A DNA stretch of 64,000 nt from Holtermannia corniformis (lineage: Eukaryota; Basidiomycota; Tremellomycetes; Holtermanniales). The position numbers were made by a program, and so were the translations under genes. The notes beneath the pieces are model-generated. The model did not search any database. It was not told the DNA's origin and was given only the letters and a program-made list of their open reading frames with translations. The stretch lies in assembly GCA_001599935.1 (NCBI GenBank), contig BCIJ01000014.1, forward strand, positions 1 to 64,000, read 5' to 3'. Below are positions 1 to 10,622 of the stretch, piece after piece (positions within the stretch are counted from its first letter, which is position 1; each line of letters starts with the position of its first letter).

Positions 1-2127
1 GCGTACCTGAACGGCAAGATCGACGAGGACATCTACATGAAGATTCCCGAGGGCATGGAGGCCAAAGGCGGCTTCGATTGCGTCAAGATCAACAAAGCCC
101 TGTACGGCCTCAAGCAATCGGGTCGACAATGGTGGCTCGAGCTCGGCGGCAAGCTCGAGAGGCTAGGATTCAAGCGCCTCGAGGCAGACTGGGGCGTATA
201 CACGAGGAACGGGCCAAGTGGTTTGGTCACGATGCTCGTCTATGTTGACGACCTCCTCATCAGCGGCAGATCGAAGGCCGAGCTTCGAAAGGTCATCGGA
301 GACCTATCCAAGCACTGGAAAGTCGCGGAAATGGGGGAGGTGACATCCATCCTGGGACTCAAGGTCACGAGGGACAGACGGGCCAGGAAGATCTGGCTTA
401 CGCAGCCAGGGTACATCGACAAGATCGTCGACAGGTTCCCGCCGACAACCGAGCGAACCTTCTCGACACCCATGGCCATCGAGAACGCCGTCATCAAGAC
501 CGACGAAACCAAGCAGGTCACCTATCAGGAGCTCATCGGAAGCCTGATGTGGGTCGCCGGCAGCACGAGGCCAGACGTGGCCTTCGCCACGATGTACCTC
601 GCCCGAGCCAATGGAGCGCCGACTCTGTCTCACTGGGAGATGGGTCTACGAGTGGTCTCGTATCTCGCAAGCACGCGGGACAAGGGCATCTCCATCGGCG
701 GCGGCAACAAGGGCGCCGACCTCGAAGGATGGGTCGATTCAGATTTCGGCGGCTGCCTCGAGACTAGAAGATCGACAACCGGATATCTCTTCAAGCTCAA
801 CAACTCGCCTGTCGCTTGGTGCTCGCGAAGACAGGCGTCTACGGCAAGCTCGACAACCGAGGCCGAATATGTTGCGATGGCCGAAGCNGGACGCGAGGCT
901 GTCTGGCTTCGGCGGTTGCTTGGGGAGCTGGGGGAGCTCCAACGCGAAGCCACGACGCTGCACTGCGACAACCAGGCCGCAATCCATCTAGGCAAGAACC
1001 CGGCGACGCACCAGAGGACGAAACACATCGACATCAAGCACCATATCCTTCGAGACATGGTCGAGGCCAAGTCGATCTCGCTTGAATACGTGCGCACGGC
1101 CGAGCAGCAAGCCGACATCTTCACCAAGCCGCTGGCAAGACAGCAGTTCGCCACCCTGGCTGGCAAGATGGGCGTCGAAGGCGTCAAGGGCGCCAAAGAC
1201 GCCAAAGGGGTCAAGATCGAGGACGCCGCGAAACGCCGGCCGGCTCAAGAAACGGCNATGGCGACCCGCCTGCTCGAAAGCTACGACGACGACGGCGGCG
1301 TCGGAGAAGACTGCTGCACAGGCAGCCGCTACATGTGTAGCCCGCGCGAGGCTTCGAGGATGCAGAGGTGCAACCACGGGCACGGGCACGGGCACGAGGA
1401 CGNGCGCGAGGCAAGAAACCGCGCAAGAGGACCAGCGAGTGGCCACCCGCGGCGAGCAAGGCTCTCAGAGGACGAGCCAGGAGCCCACGGGTCACACGAG
1501 GGCGAAAACGGTCGAGGACCCACCTTCGCCACCAACCACTCGAGGCCGTACGAGGCCGAAGACGATCTGAGGACGCGTCAGCATCTGCGTCAAGATCATC
1601 GGCGTCAAGATCATCGTCGCCAGCGGCGCGAGGCCGAAGCCCAGGAAGAGTACGATGCACTTGCCGCCGTCATCCCAGGAGGGCGAAACTACGTACCTGG
1701 GACAATCACTACGGACAGCCAGTGGGCGGCCCTCCGGCGATTCAGCCGTCGAAGTCGATTGGCGGCTTTGAAACGTCAAGCTCAAGACGATGACTTGAAG
1801 GGTGGTCGCAACAAGTCAAAGGCGGCGGCGGCGGCGCGGCAAGCCAAGCCGCGCAGACCCGATCCGCGGTGCAAGACCGATCCGCGGCGCAAGACCGATC
1901 CACGGTGCGCAACCGTTTGGCAAGTTGGCGTGGCGGCCGTGATCATCATCATCATGATCACCCTTGGCNACGCCGTCGCCAAGATGAGCATCGTCGCTCG
2001 TGGGGGAGTGTTGGAATACGCCACCCAGCCAGCCACCTCTTCGGCAAGCCGGCATGACGCCGCATCTGGCGAACACTACATCCGGCGCGGATGTAGCCAA
2101 GACAAGTCTGGCGCGCAGAGGATGTAG
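1..2127 (+). CDS. copia polyprotein C-terminal part: reverse transcriptase and RNase H (partial)
   Basis: The frame is open from base 1 and starts in the reverse transcriptase segment AYLNGKIDEDIYM. Downstream come YGLKQSGRQWW, the catalytic YVDDLLISG (about 240-270) and GSLMWVAGSTRPDVAFA. RNase H follows with GWVDSDFGG, STTEAEYVA, the CDNQAA acid and KHIDIKHH, and typical Ty1/copia sequence ends near 1160 with ADIFTKPL. The frame then runs on for about 320 residues of biased, Arg/Ala/His-rich sequence into the LTR and stops at 2127. This tail has no recognisable domain and may be read-through rather than protein. Apart from undetermined bases the enzymatic part has no stop, so the copy may be young. 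The 5' end (gag, protease, integrase) is outside the window. Confidence 0.85.
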   Translation, partial: AYLNGKIDEDIYMKIPEGMEAKGGFDCVKINKALYGLKQSGRQWWLELGGKLERLGFKRLEADWGVYTRNGPSGLVTMLVYVDDLLISGRSKAELRKVIGDLSKHWKVAEMGEVTSILGLKVTRDRRARKIWLTQPGYIDKIVDRFPPTTERTFSTPMAIENAVIKTDETKQVTYQELIGSLMWVAGSTRPDVAFATMYLARANGAPTLSHWEMGLRVVSYLASTRDKGISIGGGNKGADLEGWVDSDFGGCLETRRSTTGYLFKLNNSPVAWCSRRQASTASSTTEAEYVAMAEXGREAVWLRRLLGELGELQREATTLHCDNQAAIHLGKNPATHQRTKHIDIKHHILRDMVEAKSISLEYVRTAEQQADIFTKPLARQQFATLAGKMGVEGVKGAKDAKGVKIEDAAKRRPAQETXMATRLLESYDDDGGVGEDCCTGSRYMCSPREASRMQRCNHGHGHGHEDXREARNRARGPASGHPRRARLSEDEPGAHGSHEGENGRGPTFATNHSRPYEAEDDLRTRQHLRQDHRRQDHRRQRREAEAQEEYDALAAVIPGGRNYVPGTITTDSQWAALRRFSRRSRLAALKRQAQDDDLKGGRNKSKAAAAARQAKPRRPDPRCKTDPRRKTDPRCATVWQVGVAAVIIIIMITLGXAVAKMSIVARGGVLEYATQPATSSASRHDAASGEHYIRRGCSQDKSGAQRM

Positions 2128-2850
2128 GCAAGGCGCCGAGGATGCGACGCATCCGGCGAGGATGCAGATGATACTGCATCCGGCGAGACAGTCAGGATGG
2201 CGTGCGAGCCGTAGGCGAAGCCTACAAAGTAGAGCCGTAGCGAGCGAGATGCATCACGGTTCTTCCCCAATCTAACACGAGTAGCCCAGCACGCCCCGTA
2301 ACAGCAAGCATAGACTCGGTCGATAAACCAAGCAGCTCTGTACCGAAGAGTCTGCGGGGCCAGAGAACCGTGTCGGCGTATGCATAAGATCTCGCAATAG
2401 CTGGCTAACCACTCAACGCGGGCCGAAGACTACGGTCTGCAGCGCTTCGGCTCTTGCGCATAGCGCATTTGTCTCTGTACGCTGTCAGTGATCACTCCAC
2501 AGCACAGGGATTTACCCTCGCTGCACTGCGATGCGTCCCGCCCGATTATAGCACTGCCGGCTAGCGAGTCGCGATAGCGTTGGCGATAGGCATCCTGGAT
2601 GGTCACGACAGGTCCATCCGTACTTGCCGTCTGCTTCTGGAGGCTGGCGATATATAAATTCGCAGCGGCTTGGACTTGGCGATTGACTTTTGTCCAGTCC
2701 CTTGCGACGTGACTGTTGGTGGGTGGCGAGATGCAATACCTTTGTATCTGTGTAGTTCGTGCGTCCCCACTAGCTATTGCTCTTGCTACCTGTTGCTTCC
2801 CTAGCTATCGTGGAGGGTCTTGATCCGGAATATTGATGGCTGCACTGTAA
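2009..2850 (+). repeat. 3' LTR of the copia element (right end uncertain)
   Basis: The LTR begins with TGTTGGAATACG directly after the purine tract GTGGGGGAG at 2000-2008. TGTTGGAA after such a tract is the usual start of plant and fungal copia LTRs. A TATATAA box at 2651-2657 would place the start of transcription (U3/R junction) around 2680-2690. I could not find a convincing terminal CA or repeat that fixes the right border; 2750-2850 is a guess. Confidence 0.65.
2076..2181. repeat. three consecutive hairpins built on a GGATG..CATCC core in the LTR
   Basis: Three perfect inverted repeats lie next to each other: 2076-2083 with 2089-2096 (8-bp stem, 5-nt loop), 2140-2146 with 2148-2154 (7-bp stem, 1-nt loop) and 2160-2167 with 2174-2181 (8-bp stem, 6-nt loop). 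All arms are versions of GGATGYRG and its complement, and CATCCGGCG recurs beside them. The array lies in the U3 part of the LTR and contains the stop of the polyprotein frame. It could be a set of protein-binding sites or a structured RNA leader; nothing in the sequence decides between them. Confidence 0.7.
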
Positions 2851-3139
2851 ATACAGACATGGCCCTAATGTGATACACTGCTCTCAGCTGGTCAACCCAA
2901 CTGGGCTATGATACCAAGCAGCGGCAGGTTGCGAACGTAACCCGCTCGTAGCAGCGTCATCAGGTATCACTACCTCCTTCACACTCTTACGAAAGCCTCT
3001 GCTGCGTCTCGACAGTCAGTCACGGCCATGTCGAAGGCAGCGAAGATCGTGGCTCAAGGGAGGAGCCGACCGCCCTCGAGACGATATGGTACGGAGGAGA
3101 TGTCCCAGGATGTAGCATATTTACATCGGCCTCCCGTAG

Positions 3140-3478
3140 CTACTGCAGGTACGGGGGCATGACGTCGATCGGAGCGGTGACCCGCTCCCGGCCGATTGCA
3201 GTGTGGATTGAGACATTCCACCGTTCTGCCTTATCGCATAGGCTGAGAGTCCCTGCGGCATGAGCCACGTCCATCGCAAGTCAGTACTGACCTGGACTAC
3301 ACATACTACCCATTCTGCTCTGGTACACCACTCGTTGCTGAAACATGTACACCAAGGTCCCGTCAAGATCGCTTCTCAATCGGCGGTACAGGCGGCTGCT
3401 GCTCGGGTCGTCAGAGGAGACTGTCCACTTTGCGTTGGCGATGAAGCTCTCGGCGGCGGCGCGAATAGAGGAGTCCAT
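3140..3478 (-). CDS. small protein of unknown function, paralogue of the next gene (copy A)
   Basis: I do not recognise this family. The model has two exons, 3478-3310 and 3252-3140, joined across a 57-nt intron, and gives 93 residues. The first exon contains AAAESFIANAKWTVSSDDP and RLYRRL. The second contains LCDKAERWN and APIDVMPP. The neighbour at 3629-3997 has the same two-exon plan and the matching segments ITAEHYVANAKCVVTTSDP, RFYKR, ICEQAEAWH and PKIDQPLP. Two diverged copies keeping the same blocks and a comparably placed intron is good evidence that both are real genes. No signal peptide or membrane segment is visible. The name is left open. Confidence 0.55.
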
Positions 3479-3628
3479 TGCGCGGACGAGGACACGTCTG
3501 GGTGCGGTTTTGTGCAGCTGGACCTTCGCAAACCTCAGTTTGAACACCACAGATGGAAGTCGGTCAAATGAAACATACACGGCGGTTGATGGCAGTTGAC
3601 CGCAAGAAGACGCTATGGCGTGCTGTGG

Positions 3629-3997
3629 TCACTTGCGCCACGGCGGCGTCACAAAGGGTAGCGGCTGATCGATCTTTGGAGTGATGGCCGTCCTTGACCT
3701 TGCGCCTACCAGGGCCTGATGCCAGGCTTCTGCCTGTTCACAGATCTCGTTCACCTCTGCTCGTCAACACAAGCATCAGCTCTGTAATGACTCACGAGCC
3801 GAGCACTTGCTAGGGTCACGCGACGTGTACAAGCCGCGTTGTGATCTCATTGAGCGGCCCGCGTCTTCCTGGTCAGCAATCGTGCGCTTGTAGAAGCGGT
3901 TCTGATCAGGGTCAGAGGTGGTAACGACACACTTGGCGTTGGCAACATAGTGCTCAGCGGTAATCTTTACTCTTGCTTCGCTAGGAGACGACGACAT
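3629..3997 (-). CDS. small protein of unknown function, tandem paralogue (copy B)
   Basis: Exons 3997-3796 and 3756-3629, separated by a 39-nt GTGAGT...CAG intron, give 109 residues ending in VTPPWRK. Blocks shared with copy A are AE-(Y/F)-(V/I)-ANAK, a TSDP/SDDP turn followed by R-(F/L)-Y-(K/R)-R, and a second block C-x2-AE-x-W. The same frame is open upstream to 4348, with further ATG codons (one opens MENEKGIVLDTTLR), so a longer N-terminus of up to about 190 residues before the intron is possible. I chose the ATG at 3997 because similarity to copy A starts just after it. Function unknown. Confidence 0.55.
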
Positions 3998-4401
3998 GAT
4001 GTACAGTCTTTGCCTGCATGGCCTTATAACCCTGTGGTCTTCCTCACTACGCGAGCTACGCCTTCGTAGTGACCCGTGCAAGTCAGCCTTGTGGCTTCGC
4101 GAGTGTGTAGCGCAAGCGTGTAGAGATGGCCTGGGGTGGGATCTCGTAAGGCGCTTCGATAAAAAGGTCACGACTCGAAGGCCTTGAAGATCCGACGCGC
4201 CGTCCGGAGATATCTGCCTGATTGCTCTGACGTAGCGTGCACGCAGGGACGACACAGCGCGGAGCGTCGTATCAAGTACGATGCCTTTTTCATTCTCCAT
4301 GGTGCCGCTGGAACGGCTTGAAGACGAGCGGCTGAACGGGACAAACATGTTTCGTCACTGTTCCGGACCTAGGTACTTGTGACGTATCCCACAGAGTCAC
4401 G

Positions 4402-4413
4402 TCAAAAAGAAAA
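4402..4413 (-). terminator. Pol III oligo-T terminator of tRNA-Arg
   Basis: On the minus strand the base after the discriminator begins a run TTTTTCTTTTT, the usual RNA polymerase III stop. Confidence 0.75.
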
Positions 4414-4498
4414 AACCTAGAGAGGGATTCGAACCCCCAACCTTTTCCTCGTTTGCTTCCCATAGGAAGGAAACACGCTACCATTGCGACATCCAGGC
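4414..4498 (-). tRNA. tRNA-Arg, anticodon CCU, with a 13-nt intron
   Basis: Read on the minus strand, 4498-4492 (GCCTGGA) pairs with 4421-4415 as the acceptor stem, with two G-U pairs. The D arm is at 4489-4475. The anticodon stem TTTCC/GGAAA is at 4473-4469 and 4448-4444. The anticodon CCT is at 4466-4464 and decodes AGG. The T arm with loop TTCGAAT is at 4438-4422. A 13-nt intron (4462-4450) sits one base after the anticodon, the standard eukaryotic position. Removing it gives a 72-nt tRNA with a 5-nt variable loop. An oligo-T run follows the 3' end as a Pol III terminator. Confidence 0.92.
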
Positions 4499-4932
4499 CT
4501 CAGTAGCGAAATTTCTCCACGTTCTTATATGATCCGCGTAAATAATTCACTTCCATCTCTTGTGCAACATGTATGTGGAGGGGTAAAATAGCTCGGAATT
4601 CAGTTTGACATGCTTTCTCGATAGAGGCGAGGTCGCGCTTTGTGATGTTTCCTATCCCTTAACATGGCTGTGCTCTTCATTGCGTTGGTATGATTCGTAC
4701 ACATGCACATTTGACAGAGAAGGTAGCGAATTAGGGGCGGGCAAGTTGGATGTGCGAGCCACATGCCCCTCGCTGTGCCACTCCTGTACTTTAGTGGTAT
4801 ACCTGACTGCAAGCCGAACTTGGCAGATTCGATCAGCATCCTCACGGCGAATCCCACTTTGTATGCCACACACGCCTTTTGCACACATCTCCGATCTATT
4901 GTAAACTTACAAACAACATGGGTACTCTCAGC
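4499..4932. other. intergenic stretch between tRNA-Arg and the phospholipase gene
   Basis: Nothing convincing was found here. Short open frames exist on both strands, but none has a motif or a coherent exon structure. The stretch holds the 5' flank of the tRNA and the 3' flank of the DDHD gene. Confidence 0.5.
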
Positions 4933-7900
4933 TCAGAGCGTAACTCCCTCGGGCAGGGCTTGATCCGCCAGGCCCATCCCGGTCCGCATCAGGTCAAGGC
5001 GGGTGCTAAAGATCTCTGCCAAAAGGAACGCGGCAAACGACGGATCGGCCCAGTAGCTCGCGTGCGCCGTGATCATGTCTAACCCGTCAGTGGCGGCCTC
5101 CTGGTTGCAGTGACGCACCTAGGTACTCCGAGACGCCAGCAGATGGTAGGAAAAAGTCTACGGTGCCGTGACGGTTCAATGCTGAGAATCTACGCTCTGC
5201 GCGCGAGCCCTCGAGCCGTTCCTCGCCATCCGGGCCCGACATCTCAATTCCACTTGGCAGCCGCTTGACGTTTGGCCGCTTGCCCTTCTTTTCGTCCGTG
5301 GTGGTAGAGCTAACGTACGGAATGTATGGGAGGTAGCGCGAGATGGAGGAGATGCCCTCCGTGACGGAGCTGAAGAATGGTGCCGTAACGGATGTAATGG
5401 CGAGCGGATGCCGTGTCTTGGCGAGGCTCGAGTCGACCGCCGCGTTGAGCGAGTAGCTGAGATCAGCGTGGCATGGCGATGGGAACTTACGCAATGGGAT
5501 CGGTTGGCTATCGTCGTCAGCCGAGATGTGGATACCAACAGCGACGTACCACAAAGATGTTGTACAGTCCATCGACCGCCATGCAGCCGAATTTACCTGC
5601 CCGTTCGAGCTATGATGATCAGCTTGGCCCGTGGTAGACTGATTACACACCGCCTCGTCCTTTGGTGAGCCTAAAGCTGTCAGCCTCATGAATACGGGGT
5701 AGCCACTTACGCATCGTCCGTTCTCTGCCTTTCCGCGGCATGAGCTGTGCCTGGTCAAGGTGCAGGAAAATGCCGAGTGGGGATCCACACAGGAAGAGGT
5801 TGCTCGTGTTGCTGTGCTCGTCAGCTCAACACCACCCCATACGATCGACTCACAAGAGGAAACGGTCCCGCGTCTGTGTGATGACTTGTTTCGGCAGCTG
5901 GGACAGCGCTGGCATCCTTGTCGGTTGATTGCTGAGTATGTGCGCCGCCAGCGCAGATCCAAGCTATGATGATGAGTATGAGTAAGAGCGGGCAGAGCTA
6001 CCCACTGAATGCCCAATGACGTGCACACGCCCGCCGCGCTCTTCGAAGTCAGGGTTGCGCGCACACCAGAGCCGGTACGCCTTGTTGGCTTGCAGGCAGA
6101 CCGCTTCGATCATCTTTTGCCGATGATGTGACATGAACAGCGGGATATCGAGCAGCACCTGGAAATATCAGCGACGTCCAATGCGCAATGATCGACCCAC
6201 CGAGTTTGTAAGCTCGCGTACGTAAGGAATCGATTTGTTCAGTGTAATGTCTAACATGAGCACAGTTCAATCGTGGTGTAGCAACTCACCAGCCATGGAG
6301 AAACGGTTGTCCATTCCGTGTGCGCGGTCCTCGTCCGTAATCTCCTCGTCAAGCCGCAGCGATGCGCGCCACTGGATCGGGAGGATCTGCAAGGGTGAGC
6401 GTCGCTCTTTCAGCGCAGACCTCACCTGTACACGGCGATCACGAATGATTGATGCCAATGCTGGGTTCCCCGCCTGCTTTCTGAGATGATCAGCGCAAAA
6501 CCATGATATTGGGTAGACATACCGGAGGACATGGCGGAGCTGGTTGCCGGCGTAGCTGTTCTCGTCAGTCCCGTCGCATGCGCCACACGCACGCACACAA
6601 AGTTGAAGCTCTCCATGTTGACAGCAAGCTGCTGACCGATCCCATGCACGACCAAGATTAGATCTGTGCAAGGGGGATCTGAATCATTCGCGCTCGTCTG
6701 GCGAGTCAGCCAGTTCCTTGTTGAGCGCACTACGTACCACCGGCACCTGCTCCTCCTCTAGCGCCTTGCGAGAGTCCCGCCGTGGGTCGCTGAAGTCTCC
6801 CAATCGGTCTTTGACGTTTTCGAGCCCATCGGCAACCTTGTCCCGGACTACTCTATGCGGGGCCGTTTCGTCATCGGTAAAGACGAGAGAGCGCCGCTTT
6901 TCACTCTTGTCTTTCTCTACTGACGGTTTCTGGCTCGAGCTGCTGCCGCGCCGCGAGGCGGCGGAGGACGACCCGGAGCGTGAGCGCGGCTTGCTGCCAC
7001 TGGCGCTTGCCATTGCCGTGCTGTACCCGCGGTAAACGTAGCTGCCGGATGGCTTGGTTCGAAGTGTCGACCAAAAAGCGCGGGAGAGGTAGGTCAATGT
7101 GCCGTTGCTGGCTCGTTAGCCTAGCTGAGACATCGTATCTGACCTACGTATAGAGCCGTCCGCAGCCACCGTCTTCAAAGATGATGCCCAAACCCTGACC
7201 GAACCGTGCTGGCAGATTGTATTTGAGCTTCTCTTCTGCGGCCGACCCAATCGCAGTGGCGGTCGCGAGCTCGTGCTTGTATGATGGCTGTAGCGTCAGC
7301 CAGGCCAACGACAACAAGACGCACCTGCCACGGCTTGATCTCCCTGTCGACGTGAGCTCTGTGTACCACCGTGGTCAGCTCTACTCACTGATACGCGCGC
7401 TCGAGTTCGTCTGCGAGCTCCCAGTCGCACGGGTGCTGCTCATCACCTGCAAACCACGTCCCACGCAGCACAGGGATCCTTGGGCCAGAATGAGCCCAGA
7501 ATACCGGGTGGAGCGACAGGTTGTCGAGCGAGACTTCGAAAAGACCATCCTGGACAGTTCAGTAGTGCCGCTGCGACCTCAACACCCACCTGCGCGACCG
7601 GGATGCCCTTGATCAACTCGAGGTTTTCATACTCTTCCTGTTCCCGCCTGACGCGCTCGTCCTCATCAAACTCTCTTGGCTGCTCCTCGCCTGACCGAAG
7701 CACGTCTTCGTTGTTCTTCTCCTTGTCTACCTTGTGAATTTCAGGGTCCTCGTCGGCTTCAGGCGCCTTGACCTCCTTTCTCTCCTTGACGTCCTTGCTC
7801 TTGCTCTTCTCCTCCTTGTCCCTGTCGCTCACACCGTATCGCTTCCTGATCTCTATTCGCTGCCCTGCATTATACCGATCAAACCACGCATCATCGATTC

Positions 7901-8078
7901 TCTCACTCTCCGACTCGCTGAACGCCAGATACGTTGTCGACGTGCCAGTAATCGGGGTGGCAAGAAGGTCGAGGTGTTGTGCTCCCGCGTGGACCCAGCG
8001 TACGTCCAAGTCTGGTTGAGGGAGAATAGACGGGCTCTCTGGGGGTGGTGATACAGGCTCCGCTGGCGTTGGTGACAT
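4933..8078 (-). CDS. DDHD-domain phospholipase (phosphatidic-acid-preferring PLA1 family)
   Basis: This is a multi-exon gene of roughly 800 residues. The N-terminal part has VRWVHAGAQ, a lysine/glutamate-rich low-complexity stretch and then a beta-strand block ending LRGTWFAGDEQHPCDWELA. The catalytic half holds LILVVHGIGQQLA and the lipase nucleophile elbow HVIGHSVGS (about 6010-6030). It continues with NLFLCGSPLGIFL and the C-terminal DDHD module with RHGTVDFFLPSAGVSEYLD and MITAHASYW. This order matches intracellular PLA1 enzymes (yeast YOR022C, animal DDHD1/2), which cleave the sn-1 chain of phosphatidic acid and related lipids on mitochondrial or secretory membranes. The serine of GHSVGS is the expected nucleophile. 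I used the ATG at 8078; the same frame is open further upstream only from a GTG. The frame closes at 4933 after ADQALPEGVTL. Confidence 0.9.
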
Positions 8079-8407
8079 TGCTGCGAGGTCGTGTGAGGCG
8101 AGTTGTGTACCAGGTTTTGGCTGCTGAACGTCATGCGTGGCCGTCACGTGCAGGCACTGCCGATTGAGGGTAGGTGTGCGCGGGTGATTGTAGGCGTGCA
8201 GCCAGCGCGCCTACACTAAGTGCCAACGCCGACAATTGCCGAGCTGTCAGAAATCGAACTCGGGGTACCAGATGAACCGCGACCTTGGGATAATTCAAAA
8301 AGAACACAGCGGCTGGCTCAGCGACCGCGGACATCTACAATTATGGCATGGCTGGACTATGTACAAGCAGTGGATGAGCTACAATGAATTATACAGGCTC
8401 GTAGAGT

Positions 8408-9060
8408 CTACACTGACACCTCGTCATCCCATCGCTCGTGCGTGCGATACTTGGACGGCGCCGAGAGGGGCACAACGGCTTCGCGCTTCCATGCATTGGC
8501 GCTGGCCCGCGGGGTCGACTTGACGGGTGAGAGGGTGATTTGCACATCGTCGGCTGGGTGCGAACTGGGTGGTGTGATAGTGCCCGTCTTGACAGGTGGT
8601 GGTGTAGCGATGCGCAGCTTGGGCGGAGTGGCTGGGAGGGGTTGACTGTACAACGGCGCGGTGCGCGGTGGCGAAGGCAGGGGTGGGAGTGGTGCACTGG
8701 GTGCTGGCTTTTGCGGCGGCAGCGCGCGGTGTAGTGTCGGCGTGTGTCTATTTCGTCAGCTTGGCTCATCGCATCGCCACCAACTCACTCTGATTGCACG
8801 CTCAATCGCTTCGCCTTGCGCTCCGCCCTGCTCTCCTTGTCCGCCACGCTGATCGGCCGCGCATGGCTCTCCGACACTCTTCGGCCCTCGTCACCATACC
8901 TCAGCAGGAACTGAAAAGCGGCACCATACATCGAGTCGCTAAACTTGCGCTCATGCTCTTGGGGTAGCGAGTCGCACACGACGCGGTGGTGCGGGTGCGT
9001 CGACGGAAAGTGGTAAGCCGGGATGTGCGAGTAGGAGGTAGACGAATAGATGGACGGCAT
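8408..9060 (-). CDS. hypothetical protein with a proline-rich C-terminal half
   Basis: Two exons, 9060-8789 and 8747-8408, are joined across a 41-nt intron with donor GTGAGT and branch-like CTGAC, giving 203 residues in frame. The N-terminal 90 residues are mixed (CDSLPQEHERKFSDSMYG, AAFQFLLRYGDEGRR) and basic near the splice junction. The rest is Pro/Ser/Thr-rich with repeated TPP and SPP and is probably disordered. No domain, signal peptide or membrane segment is seen. It lies 330 bp upstream of the phospholipase gene on the same strand. The clean splice and long frame support a real gene; its function is unknown. Confidence 0.6.
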
Positions 9061-9435
9061 TATGAAGTCTGATGATTATGGGTGGCGTCGTCGTCGTTCG
9101 TTGGCTGTTATACTTGACCGAGGCGAGTATGACCCGCAGCTAGCGTTAGTGCCGTACAGGTGTGAAAGCAGCTGTGAAACGACAACGTCAGCCAAGGCGG
9201 TGCGCAACAGGGGCCAGGCGACGCTCACCTGCCGTGCTGCTCCTTTCAACTTGGCCGCCGCGAGGTCGTAGAACGCCGTCCAACCGGTCAGCAACGGCCC
9301 TTTGAATAAATCTGTTTGCCAACGCCGACGTCCGCGTCACCTGTCCCACCATAGCGCTCAGGGCGGCACGGACTGATGGGCGTGTGTGTACCGTGCGTCG
9401 GGGTAGCACTCCCGAGGGGCATACACGCAGGACGC

Positions 9436-9491
9436 TAGGGTGAAACGCCTCCTTTCAGAGGGCCGAGCGCCAGGGCCAGCGTTTCACTAGC
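9436..9491. repeat. 56-bp imperfect hairpin
   Basis: CTAGGGTGAAACGC at 9436-9449 pairs with GCGTTTCACTAG at 9480-9491, giving a 12-bp stem with a 2-nt bulge around a 30-nt GC-rich loop. It could be a relic of a small inverted-repeat element or a transcript terminator. No duplicated target site was identified. Confidence 0.5.
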
Positions 9492-10106
9492 ATGATCGAC
9501 GGCGGCCATCTTTGCGGGTCTGTGTCGCCGCCTCGGCCACCGAACACGGGGCCGACGTCGGTGGGGTCGTGCCGACGATCACGGGTGGGACGATACAGTA
9601 CATGCATAGTCTTCTACATTCCCATCATGGCAGCGCCAAACGGACCGCCGCTGGCGTTACAACGCCGACAGTGCGCCTCGTAGTGCTGGATCGGCAGCTC
9701 CACGCCTGGCCACAAGGTCAGAGACAGCTTGTCGAGGCCGTCGTCAATCCCATTGGGAGCGTGTCAAGCAGGAAGGTGGCGAGTCGAGAGGTTGACCAAG
9801 TTGCGTCGCCGGGGTGCCCGCATAGTCGCACGCGATGGAAGCAATCGCCGTGCTGCGGAGACCGTACTACTGAGGCAGTGCGCAGTAGCCCCGCGCGGTG
9901 CATAGGTCGTTAAGCACCGTCGTAGCGACGGCCTCTTGAGCCTACACGCTGTCAGCTGTGCTGGCTCGATTCCATCTTTACGTACGTACTGCGAGCCCTG
10001 CCGGCGAGCTCGAGCCGCTGCAACTCGGTCTGCTCCATCAGCTACTCGACTCGCGCTGGTGTAGGGCTGTCTGACACCGGTCCAGGACACAAATCAGGCC
10101 GACTAG

Positions 10107-10622
10107 GCGCGTCTCGAGGGCCTGCGCTATGAGCACAACGTCGCCTACAGCCTCCTGCTCAGACTAAGCGAGTGGTACGGCTTTGTCGCGATGGATGAGA
10201 CATTGTGGTTAATCGCCGGTGAGATGCACGCACTCAACAGAGCTCTTGAGTTGCGACAACCGGAAAGTGGCACACTGCCGTCAGTCCCCTTGGTGATCAG
10301 CAGCAAGCACGGTGGGGCGCACCGCTGTCTGACAATCGTCGCTTCACTTCCGCCACCTCAGCGTCTCTACTCGTCCTTAGCAGCGCCCGACAACACCCTA
10401 CGGCCGTCTGTACCCCTCTCAGTGGTGCTACTCGGTATCGTAGTTATAGAGCCCGTCTGTGAGCAGATGGGGTTAGCAACCGGCAAAACGCCATCCAAGA
10501 CCTTACGGGTCACAAGCTCATGCGCCGGTCACGGAAGTGGGCATTGCCTGCGCAGCGACCTCCTCGTGAAGGCGCAGCATCTCCACGGCCGCCCTGTGCG
10601 CCGGACTGCCCGGATCACGTAG
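10107..10622 (+). pseudogene. protein-like frame, possible relic of a larger gene
   Basis: The frame is open from 10107, just after a TAG, to 10622. Its first 50 residues look like real protein, with YEHNVAYSLLLRLSEWYGF and ETLWLIAGEMHALNRALEL. The rest is lower quality. There is no ATG before 10191, which lies inside the good part, so the beginning has been lost or lies in an exon I cannot find. I do not recognise the family. A decayed transposon gene would fit the gene-poor surroundings, but that is a guess. Confidence 0.25.

Larger units (their letters stand above)
1..2850 (+). mobile_element. Ty1/copia LTR retrotransposon, 3' part (5' part outside window)
   Basis: The window opens inside the reverse transcriptase of a copia-type element. 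RNase H, a polypurine tract at 2000-2008 and the start of the 3' LTR at 2009 follow in the order expected for Ty1/copia. The right end of the element is not resolved. No second LTR and no target-site duplication can be checked because the left half lies outside the window, so 2850 is only an estimate. Four of the five undetermined bases in the window (888, 1257, 1403, 1969) fall here, as expected if several similar copies exist and their reads did not agree. Confidence 0.85.

Noticed and set aside
1165..2127. A separate gene in the tail of the copia frame
   Set aside because: There is no motif and strongly biased composition, and it overlaps the purine tract and LTR; it is more likely read-through.
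4414..4498. Reading the tRNA without an intron
   Set aside because: An intronless fold needs a weaker anticodon stem and an 18-nt variable loop; the intron model gives a perfect 5-bp stem and normal loops.
10107..10622. Assigning the relic frame to a KDZ-type transposase
   Set aside because: The resemblance was only a feeling for style; no catalytic motif could be pointed to, so the name was not used.
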